From WANQ01 sp964448055 (GTDB lineage Archaea > Thermoproteota > Thermoprotei_A > Sulfolobales > WANQ01), in NCBI GenBank assembly GCA_964448055.1, contig CAYUVB010000016.1, positions 1 through 35,691 of the forward strand: a stretch of DNA of 35,691 nt, written 5' to 3'. Position numbers and translations under genes: made by a program. The stretch's first letter is position 1. Each line of letters starts with the position of its first letter. This document shows, piece after piece, positions 1-9,471 of the stretch. The notes beneath the pieces were generated by a model that saw only the letters and a list, made by a program, of their open reading frames with translations, was not told the DNA's origin and did not search any database.

Positions 1-14
1 ATATATATGGAAAA

Positions 15-998
<984 letters not shown>

Positions 999-1154
999 GG
1001 TCGTAAATATACCTCAGTGTCACGTAACTAGTGTCTTCCACTAAGACCAACTAATTTTCATTATAGAAGCCGAATTAATGCTAATAGTGCTAGTTATAGT
1101 GCTAACATGTTTAAAGCATTATTGAGAAGTAATTAGCATAGAGGAGACTCGTTC

Positions 1155-1865
1155 ATGGAGCTTCTAGATAGGCAGTTAGTAGGATTCGATGATTATCTAA
1201 GCGGACATCTAAATACTTTGATAGGTTACTTAGGAATTCTCGTTGCAGGACGATATGCTAAAAAGTTTATTGCCCGAATGAAGAAGGTTAGCGAAAACAA
1301 GGTTTTTGTCTTCGTAAACTTAAGTGGAGCACCAATAGGAAACGCTACTCTTAATGAGTGGCAGGCTCTAGAAAAGAGTTGGTGGCGATATGGTAGTATA
1401 AGGATTGTAACGAGACATGTTGCTACATTAAAGGAATGTGTTCTTGAGCAGGCACGTGATTACGATGTAAAAGTAGGAGCAGCAGGAGGTGTACGAGGGG
1501 AAGGGGAACCACCAATTGAGGAGAAGTTGGAAGATATAATTAGAAAACTAAGGTATGTACCCACAATTGACATCATAGTAATATGTTGTCCGCATTTTGA
1601 GAGAATAATTGAGGAGAACACAGTATGTAGAGCATGTAAGTTCTATGCAGAACATGGTAGTAAGTGTCCTTACTCTAGGGATCTCAAGATAGTATTTATG
1701 GAAGTGAAGTCAACAAGAAGTAAAGGAGAATACGAAGTAACGGAAAGTCAAAAAGAAACACTTAATGATCTGAAAAAATTAGGTTATGAGGTATATCTCG
1801 TTATAGTTAACTTTAAGGACTCTATACAAAAACCATTAGCAATGGTAGACGTGTATGCGGTATAA
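1155..1865 (+). CDS. PD-(D/E)XK nuclease-like protein with Cys cluster
   Basis: This 236-residue cargo protein has no close family I can name. Its C-terminal half looks like a restriction-endonuclease-like core: D139 in PTIDI at the end of one strand, then E183-V-K185 in FMEVKS, and a Gln at about 199 in a helix, followed by a strand at about 212-220. Between the Asp and the ExK lie five cysteines (C144, C145, C158, C161, C171), enough for a zinc or Fe-S site inserted in the nuclease core. The N-terminal 110 residues are unassigned and are followed by a Gly-rich stretch. No signal peptide is evident. The gene lies downstream of int(C) on the same strand after a 156-base gap. A nuclease or DNA-repair/defence role is inferred, and an inactive fold is possible. 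Confidence 0.55.
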   Translation: MELLDRQLVGFDDYLSGHLNTLIGYLGILVAGRYAKKFIARMKKVSENKVFVFVNLSGAPIGNATLNEWQALEKSWWRYGSIRIVTRHVATLKECVLEQARDYDVKVGAAGGVRGEGEPPIEEKLEDIIRKLRYVPTIDIIVICCPHFERIIEENTVCRACKFYAEHGSKCPYSRDLKIVFMEVKSTRSKGEYEVTESQKETLNDLKKLGYEVYLVIVNFKDSIQKPLAMVDVYAV

Positions 1866-1918
1866 TTGTCTTGCCCAAAACTTATCGTTGTTAGAGAAAA
1901 ACGAATACATGGACACAT

Positions 1919-2689
1919 TTAGCCTTTTACGTAACCTGTTTGTTTACTAAGAAATTCTTCTAACATCTTCTTTATCTTTTCCAATTTCATTATCTCTTCC
2001 TCAATGGATTCTCTCATCACAAATAATACTTTGATTAATGCTCGCCTCTCTTCTTCATTTAGATTTTTAGTAAACTCTATTAAATCATATAATCTGCCTT
2101 TCTTCTCTAAGAATAGTTCTCTTATAGTTTCAGACAATGTGTTAATTAGGCTTTCTTCAAGATCACTCCAATCACTAATTCTTGTTCCAAGTCTATCCTC
2201 TAATTCAGATCCAAATTCTAAGAAGTCAAGAATGTCTGTATATTCTTCCTCAAATTCCTCTAACTCCTCTTCAAATCTTTGTTTATGTTTGATGTTTTCC
2301 ACGGTTAGGAATAGTTTTATTAAGGGTATCAAATCTTCTCTATTCTTTCTTTTAAGTGCATTAATTACATCATTTGCCGATAAAATCCTTGTTTTTCCTG
2401 GGAATGAGAACATGAATGTTAATACTTGTATCCCAAACGGAGTTATGTCTACACGTTTTGATCCACGTTTATCTGTTCCAATATACTCCAGTACATCAAG
2501 GTCTATTAAAGTGTTAACTATATTTGAAGCTGAACTTCTAGCTGTTGAGGCTCTCATGTTGTACTCTCTAATGAAATATTCTGTTAGATCCGCTACAGAT
2601 AGGGGTCCTTCATTGAGTATCTTCTTTAATATGTACTCAGCTTTCTCGGATGATGATATGTACTTTCTTTTGGCATCTTTACCAGACAT
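1919..2689 (-). CDS. Winged-helix DNA-binding protein, probable element repressor
   Basis: This is a 256-residue protein if started at the ATG at 2689; an upstream ATG at 2725 would translate through a perfect palindrome and is less likely. The N-terminal 100 residues look like a winged helix-turn-helix (AEYILKKILNEGPLSVADL, then a second helix and a basic wing with DKRGSKRVD). The remainder is highly charged and helical, with an acidic segment around EEELEEFEEEY and C-terminal coiled-coil character (EEEIMKLEKIKKMLEEFL), suggesting dimerisation. It is transcribed away from the AbrB/unknown pair. The palindrome at its own start suggests autorepression. A copy-number or lysogeny-type regulator of the element is inferred; a replication role is not excluded. 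Confidence 0.6.
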   Translation of the reverse strand: MSGKDAKRKYISSSEKAEYILKKILNEGPLSVADLTEYFIREYNMRASTARSSASNIVNTLIDLDVLEYIGTDKRGSKRVDITPFGIQVLTFMFSFPGKTRILSANDVINALKRKNREDLIPLIKLFLTVENIKHKQRFEEELEEFEEEYTDILDFLEFGSELEDRLGTRISDWSDLEESLINTLSETIRELFLEKKGRLYDLIEFTKNLNEEERRALIKVLFVMRESIEEEIMKLEKIKKMLEEFLSKQTGYVKG

Positions 2690-2694
2690 TCTAG

Positions 2695-2721
2695 CACCTT
2701 CTACTTTATATGTAGAAGGTG
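2695..2721. promoter_or_regulatory. Perfect 10+10 bp palindrome, candidate operator
   Basis: CACCTTCTAC at 2695-2704 and GTAGAAGGTG at 2712-2721 are perfect inverted repeats around a 7-base spacer. They lie just upstream of the winged-helix start at 2689. An AT-rich TATA-like stretch (about 2722-2745, minus strand) sits behind them, so the palindrome would cover the transcription start. Confidence 0.65.
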
Positions 2722-2762
2722 ACATATAAATTTTATATTAAGTTTTACATAGCTAGTAGGAA

Positions 2763-2776
2763 AAAAGTTATATACT
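2763..2776 (+). promoter_or_regulatory. TATA-box promoter for AbrB/unknown pair
   Basis: AAAGTTATATACTT is a good archaeal TATA box, about 50 bases upstream of the GTG start at 2823. The predicted transcription start near 2798 leaves a short leader containing an AGGTG ribosome-binding motif. Confidence 0.5.
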
Positions 2777-2822
2777 TGGAAAGAATACGTATATGCTAGA
2801 AAAAAGTTAGCAGGTGTGAGGA

Positions 2823-2990
2823 GTGAGTCAAGTAAGGCAATTAGGAAAACGCTACTCTTTTGTCAAGAAGGTTGCGAAGATGGGTAAAGTGTACATGATT
2901 ACGGTGCCTAAGGATATAGGGGAGATACTACATAGGAAGGTTGTTCAAGTAACATTAGAGACAATCGAAGATGGTGATAATAATGGTTAG
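2823..2990 (+). CDS. Small AbrB/SpoVT-type DNA-binding protein
   Basis: This 55-residue frame starts with GTG and carries the swapped-hairpin signature of AbrB-like transcription factors: a basic N-terminus, then KMGKVYMITVPKDIGEIL, where TVPKDI is the conserved core. AGGTG at about 2811-2815 gives a plausible ribosome-binding site. The stop overlaps the start region of the next gene, indicating translational coupling. AbrB-like proteins in archaea act as small regulators or antitoxins, so the downstream protein could be its partner, but that is only inferred from overlap. Confidence 0.6.
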   Translation: MSQVRQLGKRYSFVKKVAKMGKVYMITVPKDIGEILHRKVVQVTLETIEDGDNNG

Positions 2991-3525
2991 AGTTGCTAGT
3001 CTTCTAAAATGGCTTAGTCCTGTACGTAGTGAGCCAAAGATAACAGTATATTTAATAGATTATACTATGCCTTGTGAAGAATCGCTATTCCTTGTTGAAC
3101 GTAGAAGAAATGGAAGAATAGAGAAATACTGGATAGGACCTAAGGAAATATACAATAGAATAAAACAACTACGCTTCGAATTCTACGGTTTGCTCAAGGA
3201 CTATGGTGCTATCAGGACAAGAATAGGGTATATCATTGAAGATCCTAGTGGTTTGAAAGCTTATCTCAATGAGTGGTTGAGGAAATGGGATGACATAGAC
3301 AAGGAAATGAAGCATCTTATTGAGAAACCTAGTGATTATCCAGACCATTTGGAGTTTATGAAGAATATCGTGAAACTACATCTTCCCTGGCCACCTAAAG
3401 AGTCTTGGAAGAGTATCAGAGAAAGAGTAAGGGTAGAGTTCCTACCACTAAAGCTACCCAAGTCCAAGTACGAGTCGTTAATAGAAGAAGCAATTACAAG
3501 AATAGAGGAAGACCAAGAAGAATAA
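2983..3525 (+). CDS. Hypothetical element protein, coupled to AbrB-like gene
   Basis: This 180-residue protein is not recognised. It begins MVRVASLLKWLSPV from the ATG at 2983 (an in-frame ATG at 2971 would add four residues), and either start overlaps the end of the AbrB-like gene. The N-terminal third contains short strands (KITVYLIDY, SLFLVERRR). The middle is helical with many charged and aromatic residues, and the C-terminus is acidic and helical (RIEEDQEE). No membrane segment, signal peptide, cysteine pair or nuclease motif is visible. Tight coupling to an AbrB-like regulator allows a toxin-antitoxin reading, but nothing in the sequence shows a toxic activity. Confidence 0.6.
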   Translation: MVRVASLLKWLSPVRSEPKITVYLIDYTMPCEESLFLVERRRNGRIEKYWIGPKEIYNRIKQLRFEFYGLLKDYGAIRTRIGYIIEDPSGLKAYLNEWLRKWDDIDKEMKHLIEKPSDYPDHLEFMKNIVKLHLPWPPKESWKSIRERVRVEFLPLKLPKSKYESLIEEAITRIEEDQEE

Positions 3526-3597
3526 TCAAAAAGTGATGAAAATGCCCGCTCCCCAACCCCATAAAACAATAAGACAAGGGAATACAAAAACACTACC

Positions 3598-3798
3598 TTA
3601 GGGTTTGTAATAGAAGATACCCTTACGTTTAATGCCGTCAACTTCAACTTCAGCTATGACTACGAAGAGTATATCGCCGCCTTTGATATCGAGTTCACGG
3701 GCAAAGTCTTTAGGAAGTGTAACAGTGTAGCTTTCAATACCTCGACTCTTCTTAGTAACAACCTTAACGGAGACCTTTCTGTCCAAACCAGTCCCCAA
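3598..3798 (-). CDS. Second AbrB/SpoVT-type DNA-binding protein
   Basis: A 66-residue basic protein matches the AbrB fold: VSVKVVTKKSRGIESYTVTL, then PKDFARELDIKGGDILFV, with the diagnostic TLPKDFARELDIKGGD pattern. The start is TTG at 3798, or TTG at 3786; no ATG is available and an in-frame stop lies just upstream. Only about 75 bases separate it from the Thr-rich secreted protein gene on the same strand, so the two may be co-transcribed. It probably regulates element genes. Confidence 0.7.
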   Translation of the reverse strand: MGTGLDRKVSVKVVTKKSRGIESYTVTLPKDFARELDIKGGDILFVVIAEVEVDGIKRKGIFYYKP

Positions 3799-3873
3799 GA
3801 ACTGTTACTGTTGTCAAGAATAAAAACACTGCCAGAACTGACAGCTATGACAGAAAAAATAGTAGAGGACTAT

Positions 3874-4614
3874 TTACTCTTCTGGTACAAAAGCTTCAAC
3901 AATTATTGTCCATTCACGGATATTCGTACACAATGCCTTGATGTAATAGTATCCTGGTCCTTCATATATGTATGTTGTATCAGACTTGCTACCTGCTTCA
4001 TCCTCAAATAAGATAAGGCTCTCAATGTAGAACTCTTCCCCTTTAGGGTATACGTAGAAGCCAAAACTATGATATTCTTCCCCTGTGTAACTCCAGTTTA
4101 TACGCCATACGTCGCTTGGAATATAGAAAAGCTCGGTTGTCTTATCAGTTGATCCTTTAAATACTGCTATCGTATTCCACCTTCCCTTCTCCAGGTACGG
4201 AATAAATGTTTCTGTTGCTGTCACGGTTGTAGTAACAGTATTTGTAAGCGTTTTAGTTTTGGTGAATGTTTCAGTAGTCGTAAGGGTATTTGTCGCTATA
4301 AGAGTTTTTGTAAGGGTTGTTGGCGATACCGTGGTTACTGTTGTGGTTACCGTAGACATGCTTGTAATAGTGTTGTATAGTTCTTTCGTTATTGTTGTTG
4401 TTAATGTTTCCGTCTCTTTAACAGTAGTTACATAGGTTTTAGTTATCGTAGAAGTTTCATGGACGGTTTCAAGGGGTATTGTCGTAGGATACACAGTCTC
4501 CGTTGTAGTTATCTGTTGTGGAAAAAATTGTGCGCCTATTCCGCTTCCAACAATAAGTCCTACAACCAACATACCAATAAATAGTGCTAGAAGATTTGTT
4601 TTCAGAGATCTCAC
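3874..4614 (-). CDS. Secreted Thr-rich stalk protein with C-terminal beta domain
   Basis: This 246-residue protein begins with a basic start and a long hydrophobic stretch (LLALFIGMLVVGLIVGSGIG, residues 9-28), which is a signal peptide or N-terminal membrane anchor. Residues 36-140 are a Thr-rich low-complexity linker (repeated TTT/TKT/TVT units), the type heavily O-glycosylated on archaeal surface proteins. Residues 141-246 look like a compact beta-sandwich (many Tyr/Trp strands, single Cys). A display or adhesion role at the cell surface, or a virion or vesicle protein of the element, is inferred. A minus-strand TATA box (TTTATATAGC, about 4652-4661) lies upstream. The Thr-rich part is repetitive at DNA level and may vary in length between strains. 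Confidence 0.7.
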   Translation of the reverse strand: MRSLKTNLLALFIGMLVVGLIVGSGIGAQFFPQQITTTETVYPTTIPLETVHETSTITKTYVTTVKETETLTTTITKELYNTITSMSTVTTTVTTVSPTTLTKTLIATNTLTTTETFTKTKTLTNTVTTTVTATETFIPYLEKGRWNTIAVFKGSTDKTTELFYIPSDVWRINWSYTGEEYHSFGFYVYPKGEEFYIESLILFEDEAGSKSDTTYIYEGPGYYYIKALCTNIREWTIIVEAFVPEE

Positions 4615-4784
4615 CTAAAATACCAGTTAAGAACCTAGTTGAGGATATGCTATATAAATATGGTGTAGCAAATTTCCAACAGTGTTGAGGAGATGTAAAT
4701 GGGTTAACTACATTTTCTGGGTGACTTAGTGTTTTTGTGTTCTTGTTCGTGTTTTGTATGTAGATCGGGTAACGGGTAGTTAAC

Positions 4785-5096
<312 letters not shown>

Positions 5097-5129
5097 GTGT
5101 TTAAACTTTATTTTAATAGTTTCATGATC

Positions 5130-5167
5130 ATGAGTCAAACCGAAATCTTCGTTGTTAATTGACTCAT
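5130..5167. repeat. 9-bp inverted repeat between two tRNA genes
   Basis: ATGAGTCAA at 5130-5138 and TTGACTCAT at 5159-5167 are perfect inverted repeats with a 20-base spacer, and the GAGTCAAT half-motif recurs at 5242-5249. They lie upstream of tRNA-Ala and downstream of tRNA-Arg. Function is unknown: a regulatory site or a transcript hairpin are both possible. Confidence 0.4.
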
Positions 5168-5295
5168 CAACATGTATAGGTATCTGCGAAGAATAGAATG
5201 TAAGCTATAGGGATAAGCAATGCATAGTTTGGTGAATTGTCGAGTCAATAAAATAATTGATAAAATTGCGTATTTTGTGAAACTTAATTATAATG

Positions 5296-5373
5296 TGGCG
5301 GGCCCGCCGGGATTTGAACCCGGGATCTCCGGCTCCGAAGGCCGGCGCCTTATCCTGGCTAGGCTACGGGCCC
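5296..5373 (-). tRNA. tRNA-Arg(UCG)
   Basis: The minus strand folds as a cloverleaf with acceptor GGGCCCG/CGGGCCC, anticodon stem CCGGC/GCCGG and loop CUUCGGA, giving anticodon UCG for CGA codons. The T-arm contains GGUUCAAAUCC and CCA is encoded (5296-5298). The same strand and a 223-base gap place it upstream of tRNA-Ala, but a separate promoter for each is likely. Confidence 0.93.
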
Positions 5374-5488
5374 TGTTGTAGAATGTTGCTTCTGGAGTTT
5401 AACTATGTTTGTTTACAATAGTATCCATAGCATCTTTGAACAAAAATATTGATTAATAAAAGTTAATAAATGCGTTGGTATAAGGTGT

Positions 5489-6181
5489 CTATTGTTTTTC
5501 TTCTAGTGCTTTAAGCGCTTTCTCCGCCATATCTTTTATTACTTTGTATGGGTCTTTGGCTTTCATTACGGCTGATGCCACTAGAACTCCTATGGTTCCT
5601 AGCTTTATTGCTGCTGCTACGTCTTCACCTGTTGTTATACCTGCTCCTGTTAGTATCTTCACGTTAGGATTGACTTTTCTTATTAATTCTACTGATCGTG
5701 TAACAACTTCAGGTTTTGCTTTAGAGACTGGTATTCCTGTTCCTATAAGTTCTGGTGGTTCTACTGCAATCATATCTGGTTCTAGTACGGCGGTTGCAGC
5801 ACCTACTTCTGGGACATCGCCGCAAACCAGAGTCTTAATACCTAGTTTCTTTGCTTTCGATGTTATTTTATGAATATCAGCTAACTTTATTTGATGTTCA
5901 CTATGGTTTATAATGGTTCCTTCTACTCCAACTTCTTTTAATGCTTCTAATGGTATATAGCCTGTATGTGCTCCTGGATCATAGGGATCTACGTGTTGCG
6001 CGTAAACAGGTATTTCTACTTCTTGTGATATTCTGTATAGTTCTGTAAATGGTGGAGCTACGATTATTATTACACTCGTCTCTTTGGCTACTTTCTCAGC
6101 ATATTTAGCTATCTCTAAGGCTCTTCTACCAAAAGCTTGTGGATAGGCTTTATAATTTATAGCTATAATGGGTTTCTCCAT
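5489..6181 (-). CDS. tpiA: Triosephosphate isomerase
   Basis: This enzyme interconverts dihydroxyacetone phosphate and glyceraldehyde 3-phosphate in glycolysis and gluconeogenesis. At 230 residues it is of the short archaeal, typically tetrameric class. Substrate-binding N9 and K11 (INYKAY), the catalytic His H93 in NHSEH and the catalytic Glu E141 in AVEPPELIGTG are all present, followed by phosphate-binding loops (TGAGIT, VLVASA). The ATG at 6181 is preceded by a GGAGG motif 9-13 bases upstream. FBP aldolase/phosphatase, the next gluconeogenic step, lies immediately upstream on the same strand with an 87-base gap. Confidence 0.96.
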   Translation of the reverse strand: MEKPIIAINYKAYPQAFGRRALEIAKYAEKVAKETSVIIIVAPPFTELYRISQEVEIPVYAQHVDPYDPGAHTGYIPLEALKEVGVEGTIINHSEHQIKLADIHKITSKAKKLGIKTLVCGDVPEVGAATAVLEPDMIAVEPPELIGTGIPVSKAKPEVVTRSVELIRKVNPNVKILTGAGITTGEDVAAAIKLGTIGVLVASAVMKAKDPYKVIKDMAEKALKALEEKQ

Positions 6182-6268
6182 AATAACTCAGCCTCCATGA
6201 AAAGTATATGAAGGTATTTAAAAAGAACATGTATTAAGGGAAGGATATTATTTATCATGTTATCCTAG

Positions 6269-7438
6269 TTACTCGTGTGCTTCTTCTCCTGATAGCATTG
6301 CAGTATGTTTCACTTTAACTTCGTATTCTCTTGCTTCGTAGAATCTGTTCTTTAATTTCTCTAGTACTTGTGGTAGTGTCGTGTACTCCATTTCTTCTGG
6401 CCCTAATCTATGTGGCATGAAGGGTCCATGACGTCTCATGTATTCAGCTATTTGTTGTGCTAATCTTCTTGTTTCATCGAATGCTGGGTCATCAAATAGG
6501 TCTGCAGGTCCTATGAGTCTACCGTTCTTTACCTGGAACCCTAACGCTATTACTCTTGGTGGTCCATCAAATCTTGTACATTTAGCGTACTTTTGTGGTA
6601 CTGGCATTAATGGGCCGTGGTGACTTCCTCTCATCCATCCTGCCACTAGGTGTGGGAATGCGAATGGTTCTAGTATTTCTCCTACTGCTGGCAGACCGTG
6701 TTGTGCTCTTACTATCATTACGGGGTCGTCTTTTCCTACATATTTACCTGCTATTAGGTTTAATCTCTCAGTACTTACTACTGCTGCTATTAAGTTGTCT
6801 GATTTACGATATACTCTCTTAATAACATATCTTGAAGGTGTACCTATTAGTGCAAGTACATCATATACTTCCTCTGGTGTGTTGAGTTTTACCGCCTTAC
6901 CCTCTATTACATCATAGATCTCAAATATGAATCCTTCATGCATTCTAGGATCTATTACTAGTCCAGCGGTGTTGAATGGATCAGCAAACATTCTGAATAG
7001 TGGTAAGTTGAATGCGCCGGGCTCGGTTTTATCCGCCATGAATATTATTACCGGCTCTGATGGTCTCTCAATGATTTCCATCTCTGCTACTCCAGGCCCC
7101 AACCCTCTAACGTTTCCCGAGAATGCTTCTGCTAGGAGGTCTTGTCCTGCTGCATATAGTCCTAGCTCTTTAGCTACTTCTGCAGCCTTCTTGAATGCGT
7201 CCCATGCTAGTCCGTGTATGTCAGGACTATCTATGCCTTTTTTATGTGTCATTATTAATTCTAGGTCATCGCCTACATGGGTTACGTAGAAGTCTATTAT
7301 TAGGCCTTTACGCTTGGCTTCAGCCAATACCTTGCTTGCTGCTGCTAATGTATCAGGGTGTGTTATGTGATGGCCTGCTAGAGAACCTATGTCTGCTTTT
7401 ATAACACTTATTGTTATTCTTTTTTCTTCTTGACTCAT
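6269..7438 (-). CDS. fbp: Bifunctional fructose-1,6-bisphosphate aldolase/phosphatase
   Basis: This 389-residue class V FBPase (FBPA/P) condenses the two triose phosphates and then dephosphorylates fructose 1,6-bisphosphate to fructose 6-phosphate, making gluconeogenesis one-way in archaea. Seen in the sequence are the N-terminal metal-binding stretch KADIGSLAGHH, HVGDDLEL and AGQDLL. The Y233-V-G-K236 motif corresponds to the Tyr and Schiff-base Lys of characterised crenarchaeal enzymes. The conserved GSHHGPLMPV and FDGPPRV blocks follow. A GAGGA motif precedes the ATG. Its placement upstream of the triosephosphate isomerase gene, which supplies its substrates, is metabolically coherent. Confidence 0.96.
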   Translation of the reverse strand: MSQEEKRITISVIKADIGSLAGHHITHPDTLAAASKVLAEAKRKGLIIDFYVTHVGDDLELIMTHKKGIDSPDIHGLAWDAFKKAAEVAKELGLYAAGQDLLAEAFSGNVRGLGPGVAEMEIIERPSEPVIIFMADKTEPGAFNLPLFRMFADPFNTAGLVIDPRMHEGFIFEIYDVIEGKAVKLNTPEEVYDVLALIGTPSRYVIKRVYRKSDNLIAAVVSTERLNLIAGKYVGKDDPVMIVRAQHGLPAVGEILEPFAFPHLVAGWMRGSHHGPLMPVPQKYAKCTRFDGPPRVIALGFQVKNGRLIGPADLFDDPAFDETRRLAQQIAEYMRRHGPFMPHRLGPEEMEYTTLPQVLEKLKNRFYEAREYEVKVKHTAMLSGEEAHE

Positions 7439-7561
7439 GGCTTTTTCCTCTTAGAATACATGGATACCTTATTTCTTGATTTCTAGTTCTCGTAGAGGCT
7501 GGTTAAATACTTTTCACATATTAGTCATTATAGAACTCTGTTGTAAAATAAGTTGGTACTA

Positions 7562-9400
7562 TTAGCTCTCCTCTTTTTCTTCCTCCTTTCCTACTGGTAT
7601 GTAGTAGTATTCGCCTATGGTTTTCTGGTATCTATCCAAGTAGCTTCCTTCCTTGTTAACTCTAGGTCTACCTGTCTGAGGATCTCTTCTAAAGGTTATT
7701 CCCAGATCTTTCAAGAACATGTTCATGGCATTTCTTAGTTGCAATGGAGGTGATGCTATACCCTTTATTCCTGGTTCGCCTCTAAACACCATTATTCTAT
7801 CGCTAATAAAGTCTTGTATACTTACGTCGTGTTCGACTACGAATGCTAGTACTCTTTTCTCTTCCACTATTCGTTTCAACACCTTTGCCACAGTTAAGCG
7901 CTCCTCTACATCTAGGTATGCTGATGGTTCGTCTAGCAGGTATATGTCAGCATCACGTATTATGCAGGATGCTATAGCTAATTTCTGAAGTTCGCCGCCA
8001 CTTAGGTCGCTAGCCTTTTGGTCTAGTAATTTGTTTAATCGAAGTTTTCTTATAACTTCAGAATAGAGCCAGCTCGTAGGATTCAGTGCATTAGAGTTAG
8101 CGTTCATGAGGACTTTTCTTACAGTTCCATCAAACATCTTAGGTGAAACATATTGGGGTTTGTAGCTTATTTTCAGTTTCCTATTTACTATACTTGTTGA
8201 AATGTCACCTTCATCTGTTTTTATTTCTCCTGCTAATATTCTCACGAATGTTGTTTTACCTATACCGTTGGGGCCCAGTAATCCTACTACTTCACCCTTG
8301 TATGCTTCCCCTGGTTCTACCATTAATTTAAATTCGCCAAGTTCTTTTATCAGTTTAGACCATGTTAGAATTCTTTCTTTAGTTTCGGTTTTTATTGATG
8401 TCTCTATACTGTATGCATGGAATTTTATTGCTTCAGATCTTATCCTCATGTTCTCTGCGGGAAGGAATCCCTCTAGGAAGTAATTTATTCCATTTCTCGT
8501 ACTATATGGCTTAGAAACTATACCATAGGCTCCTGGCTCTCCATAAACCACTGATACTAAGTCAGATAGATAATCCAATACAGCTAAGTCATGTTCTACT
8601 ACAATTACGTATTTATTGTTTTTCAGATAGTTCCTGATTAATTTTGCTGCTCTAATTCTTTCACGAATATCTAAATAACTACTTGGCTCATCAAATAAAT
8701 AAACATCAGCTTCTTTGCTTAAAGTCGCGGCTATTAATAATTTCTGTAATTCTCCCCCGCTTATCACGTTTATTTTTCTATCCCATATTTTTGTTAAACT
8801 CATTTCTTCAGCTATTTCCTTAGCTATTCCACGATCATCGGCTCTTTGTAAAAGCTCTCCTACAGTTCCTTTAATATATCTTGGTACTAATTCGACATAT
8901 TGGATCTTGTGGGCTACTTTGAGCCTTCCTTCGACTAATTGTTTGAAGTAGTTTTGTAGCTCTGTTCCTCTAAAGAATTTTATTACTTCATCCCAGTTAG
9001 GTTCTTTTCCGTAATTTCCTAAATTTGGTTTAAGTTCTCCTGCAAGTATTCTAAGTGTCGTTGTTTTACCGCTACCATTTTTACCTATTATTCCGAGTAT
9101 CTTTCCTCTTACAGGTATTGGTAGACCATATAGTTTAAACGCGTTCTTTCCATACCTGTGTACTGTTTTCTTCTCTAATTCGTCGGGTAGATTTATTATC
9201 GTTATTGCATTATAAGGGCATTTTTTAACGCATATACCGCAGCCTATACATGTTTCTTCATGTATTACAACGTACTTCCTTGTTTCATGTAATTCTATTG
9301 CTATCTTCTTCCTTCGGTTAAGTGGACAGAATCTTATGCATTCAAGATTACATTTACTAGGTTTACAGAGATCACGGTCTACGACTGCAATTCTCACCAT
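7562..9400 (-). CDS. ABCE1 ribosome-recycling ATPase (RNase L inhibitor homologue)
   Basis: ABCE1 splits ribosomes after termination and works with aRF1/Pelota in the cytoplasm. The 612-residue protein has the full family layout. The N-terminal Fe-S domain has eight cysteines (C12, 17, 21, 25 and 51, 54, 57, 61, the latter as CIGCGICVKKC). Then follow nucleotide-binding domain 1 with Walker A GKNGSGKTT (106-114), signature ISGGELQK and Walker B VYLFDEPSSYLD, a hinge, nucleotide-binding domain 2 with GPNGIGKTT, LSGGELQK and IYLLDEPSAYLD, and a lysine/glutamate-rich tail. The start is ATG MVRIAVVDRD, as is usual. It is transcribed alone, with 141 bases to the next upstream gene. Confidence 0.97.
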   Translation of the reverse strand: MVRIAVVDRDLCKPSKCNLECIRFCPLNRRKKIAIELHETRKYVVIHEETCIGCGICVKKCPYNAITIINLPDELEKKTVHRYGKNAFKLYGLPIPVRGKILGIIGKNGSGKTTTLRILAGELKPNLGNYGKEPNWDEVIKFFRGTELQNYFKQLVEGRLKVAHKIQYVELVPRYIKGTVGELLQRADDRGIAKEIAEEMSLTKIWDRKINVISGGELQKLLIAATLSKEADVYLFDEPSSYLDIRERIRAAKLIRNYLKNNKYVIVVEHDLAVLDYLSDLVSVVYGEPGAYGIVSKPYSTRNGINYFLEGFLPAENMRIRSEAIKFHAYSIETSIKTETKERILTWSKLIKELGEFKLMVEPGEAYKGEVVGLLGPNGIGKTTFVRILAGEIKTDEGDISTSIVNRKLKISYKPQYVSPKMFDGTVRKVLMNANSNALNPTSWLYSEVIRKLRLNKLLDQKASDLSGGELQKLAIASCIIRDADIYLLDEPSAYLDVEERLTVAKVLKRIVEEKRVLAFVVEHDVSIQDFISDRIMVFRGEPGIKGIASPPLQLRNAMNMFLKDLGITFRRDPQTGRPRVNKEGSYLDRYQKTIGEYYYIPVGKEEEKEES

Positions 9401-9471
9401 GGTTACCAGCTGGTAAGAACTATGATGTTTAGGTTTATCAAACTTTATAGCTCTAGAGTACCCTAAATTAA

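Noticed and set aside
2004..2729. Long plus-strand frame of 241 codons, Ser-rich
   Set aside because: It is antisense to the winged-helix gene, whose protein has a clear fold; the Ser-rich product is a typical shadow.
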